From positions 1 to 50,605 of the forward strand of contig CABUWG010000007.1 of the NCBI GenBank assembly GCA_902495305.1: a stretch of DNA of 50,605 bases, in the 5' to 3' direction. Source of the stretch: an uncultured Pseudomonadota bacterium. GTDB lineage: Bacteria > Pseudomonadota > Alphaproteobacteria > RF32 > CAG-239. The number at the start of each line of letters is the position of its first letter. The stretch's first letter is position 1. Both the position numbers and the translations under genes were made by a program. The notes under the pieces were generated by a model, which saw only the letters and a program-made list of their open reading frames with translations, ran no database searches and had not been told where the DNA came from. Positions 1 through 9,223 of this stretch are shown in pieces.

Positions 1-2
1 AT

Positions 3-539
3 AACTCATACGGAACTTGCTGTAAACCTTCCGGATGTCCAAACTATACCTCGCTGACTTCTTCGTCCTATGGCACGAATGGTACAGACGGATGTGAGTA
101 TAGTTGTTATTATACCTGTAACATGAACTGCCCGTCAACTCACCCGTATTCTTCTGACCCGACAGGATGTTCTAACCGCACCACAAACGGATGTGGTAAC
201 AAGTCTTGCTATAACTACAAATCTTGTTGTACGCCTTATGGCGATGAAAGCGGCTGTAATTGCTATTCCTGTTCTGATGGTTGCGGTGGTACAAGACAAT
301 GTTGTAGTTCCTGTCCCAAACCGCGCTGTACGGGACCGGCAAACGGTTTGGTCGTATATCCCTGCCAACAAACCGGCTCCGGCTGGAAGTATGACGGTCA
401 ATACTATACTTACGGAGATAACTGCGAAACCTCGTTTCAAGCCCGTTTCCAATACCCCGGCTATGACAGTTCTCTGTCCGAATGCTTAAGCCGAAGGGGA
501 TGCGGCAGCAGCAACTCAGACTGCTATCCCTGGGGATAA
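3..539 (+). CDS. Cysteine-rich protein, C-terminal part (5' end outside window)
   Basis: The frame is open from the first bases of the window, so the ATG at 123 is internal and the true start lies to the left. The visible 178 residues hold about 25 cysteines, many as CC or as C separated by 2-6 Gly, Ser, Asn, Tyr or Lys residues. Lys and Glu are few and no hydrophobic segment is visible. The last 70 residues have fewer cysteines and are rich in Tyr and Gln. The composition suggests a disulfide-stabilised or metal-binding extracytoplasmic protein, but no family is recognised and the N-terminal signal is out of view. A strong hairpin terminator follows 15 bases after the stop. Coding is well supported by the long biased frame and the terminator; function is unknown. 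Confidence 0.75.
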   Translation, partial: NSYGTCCKPSGCPNYTSLTSSSYGTNGTDGCEYSCYYTCNMNCPSTHPYSSDPTGCSNRTTNGCGNKSCYNYKSCCTPYGDESGCNCYSCSDGCGGTRQCCSSCPKPRCTGPANGLVVYPCQQTGSGWKYDGQYYTYGDNCETSFQARFQYPGYDSSLSECLSRRGCGSSNSDCYPWG

Positions 540-554
540 CCCCTTCACATATAA

Positions 555-585
555 AAAGCCCTGATTTTTATCAGGGCTTTTTTTT
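555..585. terminator. Bidirectional intrinsic terminator
   Basis: A 10-bp perfect stem (555-564 with 571-580) closes a 6-base loop, with T-runs on the plus side and the matching A-run on the other. It sits between the convergent cysteine-rich gene and the TPR gene and can serve both. Confidence 0.9.
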
Positions 586-590
586 AATTG

Positions 591-1547
591 CTATTCCGCA
601 CTTTCGGCCGGCTTTTCATCCGCCGGAATAATATCCGGCAGTTCGCCGATAGCCTTTTTGCGCTTCAACTTGTTCACAAATTTAATAGAACGCTGGGCAT
701 CCCATTTTTTCTTGCCCTCTTCGCGTTGAAAAATCTGTTTGTAAATTTCAATAGCCTGATCAAACTCGGACAACTTGGTCAGACAACTGGCCAATCCGTC
801 ATAAAGTTTATGATGATAACGGTTATTAATCATCATCTGGGCTTTTTTATAACATTTCAAAGCATCATTAAACTTCATCATTTTCTGATACACAAAACCA
901 ATGCTTATCCATGCCTGAATCTCATGAGAATCAATATTCAGAATTTTGGTAAAACATTTAATGGCGGAATTATTATCGCCCATCAGCTGATAAGTCACGC
1001 CAACGCCGTTCCATGCCTTAATATTAGTCTTGTCATTCGCCAATACTTTTTTAAAGAACGAAATCGCCCGGTCATATTGTTTGAGTTTTTGCAAGGTAAC
1101 GGCCACACTGAGCAGAGTCTGAATATGCTTCGGATCAATCTTCATGGCCTGTTCCAACACATCCAAAGCTTCTTTATAAGAAAACATGTGCTGCAACGCA
1201 ATCGCCTTGCCGTTCAGGGCTTCCAGCGAAGTCTTGTCAATAGCCACGGCCTGATTAAAACAGTCAATTGCATCTTTGTACAATCCGCGCATGCTAAGGG
1301 TCACGCCCTTGTTGTTCAAAACCTCGACTGAAGACGGATTAAGCTCAAGCGCTTTGTCAAAACACTCCACGGCTTCCGTATAGCGGCTCATTTTCTGAAA
1401 AGCAAAACCTTTACTGTTCAAAGCTTTCCACGATTGCGGCTGTTCTTCAATCACAATATCAAACTGATCAATCGCCTCACGATACATTCCTTGATCGAGC
1501 AATTCCTGACCTCTTTTATAGGCCCCGTTTTCATTTGATTTCACCAT
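591..1547 (-). CDS. TPR repeat protein
   Basis: This 318-residue protein is built almost wholly of tetratricopeptide repeats: about eight 34-residue units from residue 7 to about 275, with the usual pattern of A/G at helix contacts and a Pro near each repeat end (ELNPSS, AIDKTS, KIDPKH). A basic, then acidic tail (KKWDAQRS, PADEKPAESAE) follows. No signal peptide or membrane segment is visible, so it is probably cytoplasmic. It is the last gene of a minus-strand block with DUF58, MoxR and another TPR gene; TPR proteins commonly accompany MoxR/DUF58 pairs, presumably as scaffolds. The start is an ATG at 1547 with a weak purine-rich site upstream. The partner it binds cannot be read from the sequence. 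Confidence 0.85.
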   Translation of the reverse strand: MVKSNENGAYKRGQELLDQGMYREAIDQFDIVIEEQPQSWKALNSKGFAFQKMSRYTEAVECFDKALELNPSSVEVLNNKGVTLSMRGLYKDAIDCFNQAVAIDKTSLEALNGKAIALQHMFSYKEALDVLEQAMKIDPKHIQTLLSVAVTLQKLKQYDRAISFFKKVLANDKTNIKAWNGVGVTYQLMGDNNSAIKCFTKILNIDSHEIQAWISIGFVYQKMMKFNDALKCYKKAQMMINNRYHHKLYDGLASCLTKLSEFDQAIEIYKQIFQREEGKKKWDAQRSIKFVNKLKRKKAIGELPDIIPADEKPAESAE

Positions 1548-1628
1548 AACACATCTCTTCTCAAATTATAGTTCAGAATAATTCCCATTGATAACATAGC
1601 ACAAAATGGCACAATGTCAAGACCAAGC

Positions 1629-2582
1629 TTAAACAATCTGCAATTGTTTATAAAGCGGCAAATCCGTTCGGATTTCAATGCACCGGCACGAAAACTTATG
1701 GCAAAAATCCCGAAAATCATGACGCTTTTCCTCAAAATACCGTCGATATTCCTGCCGAAAGCGCGCGTTTCCGGAATCAAAAACCAGTTTCTGCCCGCCG
1801 TACTCCGCCATATACTCGCCGTTGCGCGGCGCAAGCTCTTCCAAAACATCAAAAATATTTACACAGTAAAGATTGGTTTTACGCGCCAAAGCAGCCAGAG
1901 GCTTGTGTAAATCTGCCTTTTCGCCGTTAAAATCGCTCAGCACGAAAACAATGGCATTGTGCCGCACATTCTTTTGCAAAAGCTGCAGCGGCATGGCCAG
2001 ACTCCGGCTTTCGGACACCTGTTGTTCCACAACCCGCCGCGATGTTTCCGAAATCTTTTTCAAAACCGCCAAAATACCCGCCCGATGGTTCTGGGGACGA
2101 AAGAAATAGCTCTCCTGCCCGTCAAAGATCACACAGCCGAAACGGTCTTTGTTTTCCAAAGACATCCAGCCGAGCAACGCCGCAATCTTCGCCGCCGCCA
2201 CGGATTTCAGCTCGTTTCTGGTACCAAACAACATCTGCGGCGACAAGTCCAGCAACACAAAAACCTCACGGTCGCGTTCTTCGGCAAACAATTTTGTATA
2301 AGGCTGCATTTTGCGCGCCGTAACCCGCCAGTCAATATCCCGCACGTCATCGCCAAAGCTATATGGCCGGATTTCTTCCATCTCAATTCCGCGCCCCTTA
2401 AAAGCCGACTTTACGTCGCCGGCATAAGCCGAGGTTGCCAGACGTGTCTGCGGATTGCGCAGATAAGCCGTATAATTGCGCTGCTCCATCAGTTCTTCCA
2501 GAGTCGCAAATAACCCGTTGCCGGAACTCCCTTGTTCCGTTTTTCCAAACCAGCGGCGGGCCAACTGTCTGACACTTTTCAT
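1629..2582 (-). CDS. DUF58 domain protein
   Basis: The 317-residue product carries the DUF58 signature at residues 71-90 (RPYSFGDD, then RDIDWR and TAR). It is followed by a von Willebrand A-like core whose metal site reads DLSPQM at 112-117, a variant of DxSxS. Proteins of this family are regularly encoded next to MoxR AAA+ ATPases and are thought to act with them in protein maturation or envelope stress responses. Here the moxR stop lies 12 bases upstream of the ATG, which supports co-transcription. No membrane segment is obvious, unlike many DUF58 proteins that have two N-terminal helices, so it may be a soluble short form. Confidence 0.9.
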   Translation of the reverse strand: MKSVRQLARRWFGKTEQGSSGNGLFATLEELMEQRNYTAYLRNPQTRLATSAYAGDVKSAFKGRGIEMEEIRPYSFGDDVRDIDWRVTARKMQPYTKLFAEERDREVFVLLDLSPQMLFGTRNELKSVAAAKIAALLGWMSLENKDRFGCVIFDGQESYFFRPQNHRAGILAVLKKISETSRRVVEQQVSESRSLAMPLQLLQKNVRHNAIVFVLSDFNGEKADLHKPLAALARKTNLYCVNIFDVLEELAPRNGEYMAEYGGQKLVFDSGNARFRQEYRRYFEEKRHDFRDFCHKFSCRCIEIRTDLPLYKQLQIV

Positions 2583-2594
2583 GCAAAAGCTCCT

Positions 2595-3560
2595 TTACGG
2601 CAGCGGTACCAACTTCAAAAGGCCGGTAATAACGTCATCCGTCGTCTCGCCCTCAGCCTGAGCCTCAAAGCTCAAAATAATGCGATGGCGCAAGACGTCG
2701 TAAACCACGGACTGAATATCTTCCGGCGTCACAAAATCGCGCCCTTCCAGCCATGCGTTTATCTTGGCGCAGCGGTCAAGGGCAATCGTTGCCCGCGGGC
2801 TGGCGCCGTACAAAACCTGACCGGCCAGTTTGGCATCATATTTTTCCGGCTTGCGGGTTGCTACAATCAGCTGCACCAGATATTCCTCAATCGCCTCGCT
2901 CGTATGCACCGACAAAACCTCGCGGCGTGCCACCAGAACATCGGCAATATCCAATTGCGGTTTATCCGTTGTTTTGCCCTCGTCCAAAACTTCTCCGCGA
3001 ACCAGTTTGAGAATTTTTTTCTCCGAAGCCGCATCCGGCTGGTCTATCTTGATATACATCAGAAAGCGGTCAAGCTGGGCTTCCGGCAGATTATAAGTTC
3101 CTTCGTGCTCAATCGGATTTTGCGTTGCCATCACCATAAACAATTCCGGCAACACATATCTCTTGCCGCCGACACTGACCTGACGTTCCGCCATGGCTTC
3201 CAGCAAAGCGGCCTGAACCTTTGCCGGCGCACGGTTGATTTCATCGGCCAGAACCAAATTGGCAAAAACCGGGCCGGCACGAAATTCAAACTCGCCTTTC
3301 TGTGCCACATAAATATCGCTGCCGATAATATCTGACGGCAGCAAATCCGGCGTAAACTGAATCCGGTTGTACTTGGCGCTGATCTGCGAGGCCAAAGTCT
3401 TAATCGCCTTGGTTTTGGCCAGCCCCGGCGCCCCTTCGACCAAAGCATGGCCGTCCGCCAGCAGGGTAATCAGCAGCTTTTTATTAAGCTCCTCCTGCCC
3501 GATGATTTTTTCATCCATATATTTCTGCAAAGCAATAATTTTATCTCTGGTCTCAGACAT
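2595..3560 (-). CDS. MoxR-family AAA+ ATPase
   Basis: The 321-residue protein has a Walker A motif GAPGLAKT at 43-50, a Walker B motif LVLADEINR at 102-110, and a sensor-1 stretch MATQNP. A C-terminal lid contains the conserved segment around GASPRAT. The spacing and the GLAKT form of Walker A are typical of MoxR chaperone ATPases. These are thought to remodel or insert cofactors into vWA-containing client proteins; the DUF58 gene directly downstream is the likely partner. The TPR gene at 3576-4514 lies 15 bases upstream, so the four genes probably form one transcription unit. The start is ATG with a purine-rich site upstream. Confidence 0.95.
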   Translation of the reverse strand: MSETRDKIIALQKYMDEKIIGQEELNKKLLITLLADGHALVEGAPGLAKTKAIKTLASQISAKYNRIQFTPDLLPSDIIGSDIYVAQKGEFEFRAGPVFANLVLADEINRAPAKVQAALLEAMAERQVSVGGKRYVLPELFMVMATQNPIEHEGTYNLPEAQLDRFLMYIKIDQPDAASEKKILKLVRGEVLDEGKTTDKPQLDIADVLVARREVLSVHTSEAIEEYLVQLIVATRKPEKYDAKLAGQVLYGASPRATIALDRCAKINAWLEGRDFVTPEDIQSVVYDVLRHRIILSFEAQAEGETTDDVITGLLKLVPLP

Positions 3561-3575
3561 TTATTCTCACCCCTG

Positions 3576-4514
3576 TTAATTTGCCATACGGTTCAAAAAG
3601 TCATAATATTCATTCAAAACCACGTTTTTCATCACGTCGTTTTGCAAAAAGTCAAACAGCTCAATGGCTTTTTTATAATGCATCCTGGCTCTTTCCCAAT
3701 CGCCTTTTTCGCTGTCAAAAGCCTCTACCCTTGCCAGATAAAGCAAAGCTTCCGCCTCGGCAAAGTGATGTTCGACCTTGCCGTAAAGATAAACGGACTT
3801 CATCAGCGCCTTGCGGGCATTGGCAATGTCACGAATAATATAACGCAGACAGCCAATGGCCGACAATGCGCTTGCCTCGCCGAGCAGATCGCCGTTTTCG
3901 CGATACAAATCACGGCATTTTTCCAAAAGGTCATGGGCATGGTCATAATTGCGCTTTTTCATCTCCAAACGCGCCATGGCCCGCAGCACGGCAGCTTCTT
4001 TCAGCGTCACGTTGTCCGCCTCAAACAGCTCCGCCGCTTTGGCATAAGCTTTAAGGGCTTCTTCTTCGCGGTTTTGCATCATGTAAATGTAAGCTTCCTG
4101 ATCATAAGCCTCACCGAGCAAATCGCGGCTGCCGGTATCGGACAGAACTTCCCGCGCCTGATAAAGCGTCTTCAAAGCCTTGTCATAATCGCCGGCCGCG
4201 GCATAAACCTTGGACAGGCGGATAAGAACGTCGCCATGCGTAATGCTGCCGTCAACCAAATCGGACACCAGCTCTGCCGCGGCTTTCAAAGATTTTTCGG
4301 CCTTGTCAAAATTGTCCAGACTCAGTTCCAATTCTCCCAAACGGCTCAAAACAAAAGCCTCACCCTGAGGATCATCTTTCTTATCATAGAGTTCTGCCGC
4401 TTTCACATACTTGCTGCGGGCTTCGTCATAATTTCCCAGCTTCCAGAAATCATCGCCTTCCTGAAAAGTCTTAGACGCTTCGGTAACATATTTTCCCTGA
4501 TTTGTTCTCGGCAT
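3576..4514 (-). CDS. TPR repeat protein, first gene of the MoxR operon
   Basis: From the ATG at 4514 the product has 312 residues. An upstream in-frame ATG at 4568 would add 18 residues (MHYAIYII...), but a good ribosome binding site (GGAG, about 7 bases before the ATG) precedes 4514, so the shorter start is preferred. The protein consists of about seven TPR-like helical pairs of 36-40 residues (LGNYDEARSKY, LDNFDKAEKSL, AGDYDKALKTL). The longer spacing resembles the TPR_12 or MalT type. No signal peptide is seen. It leads the operon with MoxR and DUF58 and is divergent from the helicase gene 77 bases away. Its client is unknown. Confidence 0.85.
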   Translation of the reverse strand: MPRTNQGKYVTEASKTFQEGDDFWKLGNYDEARSKYVKAAELYDKKDDPQGEAFVLSRLGELELSLDNFDKAEKSLKAAAELVSDLVDGSITHGDVLIRLSKVYAAAGDYDKALKTLYQAREVLSDTGSRDLLGEAYDQEAYIYMMQNREEEALKAYAKAAELFEADNVTLKEAAVLRAMARLEMKKRNYDHAHDLLEKCRDLYRENGDLLGEASALSAIGCLRYIIRDIANARKALMKSVYLYGKVEHHFAEAEALLYLARVEAFDSEKGDWERARMHYKKAIELFDFLQNDVMKNVVLNEYYDFLNRMAN

Positions 4515-4591
4515 GAAAAAAACTCCTTTGCAATCTGTCAATATTATTATATATATGGCGTAATGCAAAAAAAAACAAGAAGTTTAAAAAG

Positions 4592-6943
4592 ATGGAAGAC
4601 ACATTTGAATTTGCCGAAGAGGACACCGTTCCCCAAACTTATGATAATATTTCAAAATTAAGCCCCGGCTTCAGCTGGCTGGAAATGCTCAACCCTGAGC
4701 AAAAACAAGCCGTGCAGGCCACCGAAGGGCCGGTTCTGGTATTATCCGGCGCCGGCACCGGCAAAACCAAGGTGCTGACCACCCGTCTGGCTTATATTCT
4801 GGCCGAGCACAAAGCCAATCCCTGGAACTGTCTGGTCGTCACCTTCACCAACCGCGCCGCCCGCGAAATGCGCGAACGTGTGCAGGGACTCATCGGCGAT
4901 ATGGCAAACTCGGTTTTTCTCGGCACATTCCACAGCGTCTGCGCCAAAATTCTGCGCAAACACGCCGAACTTGTCAATTTGAAAAGCAACTTCACGATTC
5001 TCGGCGAAGACGACCAGAAACGCCTGATTAAGCAGATTCTGGAACAAGAAGGCATTGACGACAAAAAATATCCGCCCCAGTCGATTCTCGATACCATCAG
5101 CCGCTGGAAAGACAAAGGATTGACCGTTGAAAAAATCGGTACGGAATTCAAAGAAAACGTCACGACCCATGTTTATAAAAAATATCAGGAAAAAATGGTC
5201 GGGATGAACTGCGTCGACTTTGGCGACATCATCCTTTATACCTTAAACATCCTGCTGTCAGACGCCGAAATTCTGGATCAATACCAGCAGCGCTTTAAAT
5301 ACATTATGGTTGATGAGTATCAGGATACCAACGTCACGCAATATCTGCTGATTCGCCTGCTCTCTCAAAAACACCGCAACCTCTGCTGTGTCGGCGATGA
5401 CGACCAGTCAATCTACTCCTGGCGCGGTGCCGAGATTGAAAACATTTTGCGCTTCAACAAAGACTTTGCCGATGCCAAAATCATCCGTCTGGAACGCAAC
5501 TACCGCTCAACCGCCAACATTCTGTCCGCCGCCTCGCACTTAATCAGCAACAATCAGGACCGGCTCGGCAAAACCCTGCGCGTGGCCGAAAACAGTCCTG
5601 CCCGCCAGAGCAGCAATGACAAAATCAAAGTCATCAGCACTTATAACGGCGAAGAAGAAGCCCGCTATGTCGCCGATGAAATAGAAAACCTCGTTCGGCA
5701 GCATTGCCATTATGCCGACATCGCCATTCTGGTACGCACAGCCGCCCAAACCCGTGAGTTTGAAGAAAAGTTCATCTCCGAGGCCATTCCCTATCAGGTT
5801 ATCGGCGGTCTGAAGTTTTATGAACGCGCCGAAATTCGTGACGCTCTGGCTTATTTCCGCGTTGTATTGCAGCCTGACGATGATCTGGCTCTGGAACGAA
5901 TTATCAATAAACCGGCACGCGGCATTGGCGCCAAATCGGTTGAGAAATTTCAAAACGAGGCACGTTTCAGCCACTGCTCGCTGTATGACGCAATCAATAA
6001 AATGCTGGCAGACGGCGCTGTTTCCGGCAAGGCCAAAACCGCCCTTTCAACTCTGATGAACAACTTTGAAGAATGGCGCAAAGCCGCTCAGGTTCTCTCT
6101 CCTGATGATCTGGCCCAGCAGATTCTGGAAGATTCGGGATATTTTGATATGCTCAAAATGGACAAATCGGTCGAAGCCCCCGGACGTCTTGAAAACTTAA
6201 AAGAATTAATCAGCTCCATGAGTGCCGAAAAGTTTGCAAGCCTGAGTGAATTTATGGAGCACATCAGCCTTGTCATGGACAAAGATGATGTGACCGATAC
6301 CAACAAAGTCATGCTGATAACACTGCACTCCGCCAAGGGGCTGGAATTTGACAACGTCTTTCTCCCCGGCTGGGAAGAAGGCCTTTTCCCGCACCAGCGC
6401 TGCATGGATGAAGGCGGAACCGGCGCCCTGGAAGAAGAACGCCGTCTGGCCTATGTTGCCATTACACGTGCCCGCAAAAAATTATATATCCTGACGGCGC
6501 ACAACCGCCGTGTCTATGGCCAGTGGCAAAACAACCTGCCGTCAAGATTCATCAACGAACTGCCGCCGCAAAATATTGAAATCATCAACAAATGCGCAGA
6601 TTATTTCGGTGCGGACAATTACGGTTCTTCCCGCGGTTACGGCTATGGCCAAAAGAACTACTGGCAAAAATCTTCCGCTAGCAACGGCAATACCCGCTAT
6701 GACGATGACGACCGCTATTCCTATGTCAGCAACGACGATTATGACCGCAGCTGGAGCGGCAGCATGTATAAAGCCAAACAAAAGGTCAAAAACCGGAATG
6801 CGGTTTATCCGGTCGGGACAAAAGTCAAACACGATATGTTCGGACAAGGAACAGTCTTAAACATTGACGGCAACAAGCTCGAAATCTTTTTTGACCGCGT
6901 CGGGAAAAAGAAGCTGATGAGCGAATACGTCAAAAAAGCTTAA
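4592..6943 (+). CDS. uvrD: UvrD/PcrA-type DNA helicase
   Basis: The 783-residue enzyme has all superfamily 1A helicase motifs: Walker A GAGTGKT at 53-59, motif Ia (TFTNRAA), motif II DEYQDT at 241-246, motif III GDDDQSIYSWRG at 268-279, motif IV (RLERNYRS), motif V (TLHSAKGLEFD) and motif VI (VAITRARKKL). It would unwind DNA 3'-5' in nucleotide excision and mismatch repair and clear replication blocks. A low-complexity Gly/Tyr/Asp/Ser linker near residues 665-725 joins the motor to a Tudor-like end (PVGTKVKHDMFGQGTV), a layout typical of PcrA/UvrD. A roughly 30-residue acidic N-terminal extension precedes the core. The ribosome site is weak. Rep is the main alternative, but the C-terminal domain favours UvrD/PcrA. 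Confidence 0.95.
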   Translation: MEDTFEFAEEDTVPQTYDNISKLSPGFSWLEMLNPEQKQAVQATEGPVLVLSGAGTGKTKVLTTRLAYILAEHKANPWNCLVVTFTNRAAREMRERVQGLIGDMANSVFLGTFHSVCAKILRKHAELVNLKSNFTILGEDDQKRLIKQILEQEGIDDKKYPPQSILDTISRWKDKGLTVEKIGTEFKENVTTHVYKKYQEKMVGMNCVDFGDIILYTLNILLSDAEILDQYQQRFKYIMVDEYQDTNVTQYLLIRLLSQKHRNLCCVGDDDQSIYSWRGAEIENILRFNKDFADAKIIRLERNYRSTANILSAASHLISNNQDRLGKTLRVAENSPARQSSNDKIKVISTYNGEEEARYVADEIENLVRQHCHYADIAILVRTAAQTREFEEKFISEAIPYQVIGGLKFYERAEIRDALAYFRVVLQPDDDLALERIINKPARGIGAKSVEKFQNEARFSHCSLYDAINKMLADGAVSGKAKTALSTLMNNFEEWRKAAQVLSPDDLAQQILEDSGYFDMLKMDKSVEAPGRLENLKELISSMSAEKFASLSEFMEHISLVMDKDDVTDTNKVMLITLHSAKGLEFDNVFLPGWEEGLFPHQRCMDEGGTGALEEERRLAYVAITRARKKLYILTAHNRRVYGQWQNNLPSRFINELPPQNIEIINKCADYFGADNYGSSRGYGYGQKNYWQKSSASNGNTRYDDDDRYSYVSNDDYDRSWSGSMYKAKQKVKNRNAVYPVGTKVKHDMFGQGTVLNIDGNKLEIFFDRVGKKKLMSEYVKKA

Positions 6944-6992
6944 AAAAATAAAAATATCAAAACCGGAAGAATGTATCCATAAGGATTCTCTA

Positions 6993-9080
6993 TTAAAAAC
7001 TGTACCGCAAGCCCAGATTTCCCTCAATCGGCACACTGATCCGCCTGCCCCATGTGGTCGCAATATTGGCATGGGCGCTGAAACTGTCGCTGATATCGGC
7101 GCTGATACCGGCGCCCAGCCGGAACATGGTATCAGAAACATCTTCTTTAAATTGATAATCGGCAACGGTAATCTTTGCCTTTCCGTTAAATTCCTCCAAA
7201 ACGCTGAAACGAACATAAGCCTCAAAAGGAAAATCTGCTGCCTTCTCAAATCGCCGTCCGCTCATCACACCGATTCTTCCCAGCAAAGAGTCGGCATCTT
7301 TACCCTGAACCCGCGTATTAAAGTTAGTCCGGTAATCAATATCGTCTATCGCCATATATGAGAGCTGAACTTGCGGTTCGACAAACCAATTACCGTCAAA
7401 TGTCCAGCGTTTGCCTGCCTCGGCGGACAAACTCCAGCTGTCGGCATCATAATCTCCTTTGACCGCCCAGCCCATCGGCAAATAACTCTTCACCTTTTGC
7501 TTATGATGAAAATAAGTGCCGACCAAATCAAGATAAGAGCCGCCCGCGGTTTCAATTGTCGTATACAATCCCAGACTGTAAGTATCGGAATCGGCACGCC
7601 CCGCACGGTCAAACTTCTGTCGGGCATCGGAGTAGCCGCCGTAAATTCCGGCCAGCCAGCGCTCTGTCCAATTTTGGGAAATTACCGTATCAAACCCTAT
7701 CTGCGTACCGGCAACATTAACTTTGCTGTCTGTCGAATCCTTAAAATCCAGCCTGACTTTTCGCCCAAGACCGCGTATCCACAAACCATGCTTGTCCTTA
7801 AAACGAAGCTCGCCCAGCCGCTCGTTCAGACTGTCCGTATGTGTATATAAAATTGAACTGACCGCATTATAAGCATTTTTGGCAACCTGTGAACTGTCAG
7901 ACAAATAAGGTGTGCGGTTCAAGACCCATTCATTGCCGACCTTGGCCAGATCATAACGGTATGCACCGATATCTGCCGCACCGCCGAGCAGATAAAAATT
8001 CTCGTCGGGACTGTCGCTTTCCACCAGATGAACAACATCAGGAAACGTATCGTCCGGACTGTAATCCGCCAGTCCCAAACCAAAATTTCCGCTGCCGTTG
8101 TGAACAATAATCCTGTCGCTCTGAGCTTCAGACACGCTGCTGGTCAGATAAAACTTTCCGTCTCCGGAAAGATTGTCAATCTCCAATCGTTCAAAACCAA
8201 AGTATGGGGCAGAATAAACCGTACCGTTATGAAGCTCCAGATTACTCAGGCTGTTGTCTCCGTAAAAAGTAATTTCGGCATTGGAAACTTTTGTATTGCC
8301 GTTCAAAACGGCTTCGCTGTCTATATGGGCAGAACCGCCAGTCATTGTCAAATTCTCAACCGTCGCATCATAACTGACATTTAAGACGCCGCCTGCAATC
8401 TCGGGAGACTTCAAAATTCCGTCACTGTTTACATCTGCCGTTCCGGCAAACAATCGCACGTTTTCGGCTGTTCCGGAAACAGACAAATGACCGTCGTAAA
8501 CCTGCGTGCCGACAACTGTGCCGCCGTCCTGAACCATCTGTATCCCACCTTTCAAAACCGCACCGGAAACCATACCGCCGCTTCGGACAATCTGTTGTCC
8601 GCCGTTAATTTCGGCATTGCTGTCTTCACCTGAAACATATTGAGTGCCGGAATTAAGCGTCATATTAAAAGATTTTCCGCCGGACAATACAAACATTTTT
8701 CCGCCGTCAATCTTTGTTGCTCCGGCCGCACCGCCGGCACGGACATTCATATCGCCGTAAGTCTGAACTGTTGTATTTTCTGCCGTACCGGAAACATTCA
8801 TAAGTCCCTGCTGCATTACCGTACTGCCGAAAGCCTTACCGCCGGCAGCAACCGTCTGTTGGGCATAAGTATAAATCAGACTGTTGTTGGCAACGCCGCC
8901 CGATATTATGTTCTGTGTCCCGTAAACCGTCTGGTTATTGGCTGTCCCCTCAACATTTTGCGTCACAACCTGCGGAACGGTTCCGCCGTTTACCGTATCG
9001 CCGGGACCGACAACAACCGTAATCGCCTGTGCCTGAAAAGAAACAATAGCAGCTACTCCCAATGCCAAAAATTTTTTCAT
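6993..9080 (-). CDS. Autotransporter with AIDA-like passenger repeats
   Basis: From the ATG at 9080 the protein has 695 residues; an earlier in-frame ATG at 9125 lacks a binding site, while AGAGG precedes 9080. A Sec signal peptide (about 19 residues, ending AQA) is followed by some ten imperfect 19-22-residue repeats with paired GG and alternating V/T/N, as in AIDA-type beta-helix passengers. The last roughly 260 residues, from about DKHGLWIRG, form an autotransporter beta-barrel ending in the aromatic sequence GLRYSF. It should be exported by type Va secretion and display a short passenger on the cell surface, perhaps as an adhesin. No protease motif is visible in the passenger. It is convergent with uvrD, with no clear terminator in the 49-base gap. 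Confidence 0.92.
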   Translation of the reverse strand: MKKFLALGVAAIVSFQAQAITVVVGPGDTVNGGTVPQVVTQNVEGTANNQTVYGTQNIISGGVANNSLIYTYAQQTVAAGGKAFGSTVMQQGLMNVSGTAENTTVQTYGDMNVRAGGAAGATKIDGGKMFVLSGGKSFNMTLNSGTQYVSGEDSNAEINGGQQIVRSGGMVSGAVLKGGIQMVQDGGTVVGTQVYDGHLSVSGTAENVRLFAGTADVNSDGILKSPEIAGGVLNVSYDATVENLTMTGGSAHIDSEAVLNGNTKVSNAEITFYGDNSLSNLELHNGTVYSAPYFGFERLEIDNLSGDGKFYLTSSVSEAQSDRIIVHNGSGNFGLGLADYSPDDTFPDVVHLVESDSPDENFYLLGGAADIGAYRYDLAKVGNEWVLNRTPYLSDSSQVAKNAYNAVSSILYTHTDSLNERLGELRFKDKHGLWIRGLGRKVRLDFKDSTDSKVNVAGTQIGFDTVISQNWTERWLAGIYGGYSDARQKFDRAGRADSDTYSLGLYTTIETAGGSYLDLVGTYFHHKQKVKSYLPMGWAVKGDYDADSWSLSAEAGKRWTFDGNWFVEPQVQLSYMAIDDIDYRTNFNTRVQGKDADSLLGRIGVMSGRRFEKAADFPFEAYVRFSVLEEFNGKAKITVADYQFKEDVSDTMFRLGAGISADISDSFSAHANIATTWGRRISVPIEGNLGLRYSF

Positions 9081-9160
9081 ATAAGCCTCTGTAAAAAAAA
9101 ACACTGCTTTATATGTATAGCCCAAAGTTCAGTTTTCAATTCACCGATAAAAAATAATAC

Positions 9161-9188
9161 TTGACTATTTTTATATATATGTTATATT
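9161..9188 (+). promoter_or_regulatory. Sigma-70 type promoter for the 9224 gene
   Basis: TTGACT at 9161-9166 and TATATT at 9183-9188 are separated by 16 bases and lie 36 bases before the ATG at 9224. A 6-bp inverted repeat (ACATAT at 9191 and ATATGT at 9207) follows in the leader and could be an operator. This promoter makes a translation start at 9161 unlikely. Confidence 0.6.
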
Positions 9189-9223
9189 CTACATATGATA
9201 TTCAATATATGTGGAGAAAACAA

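Noticed and set aside
588..1331. Long plus-strand frame of 247 residues
   Set aside because: It is the antisense shadow of the TPR gene, with His/Asn-rich non-protein composition.
3447..4661. 404-residue plus-strand frame
   Set aside because: Antisense shadow of the moxR start and the second TPR gene; the real helicase gene begins at 4592.
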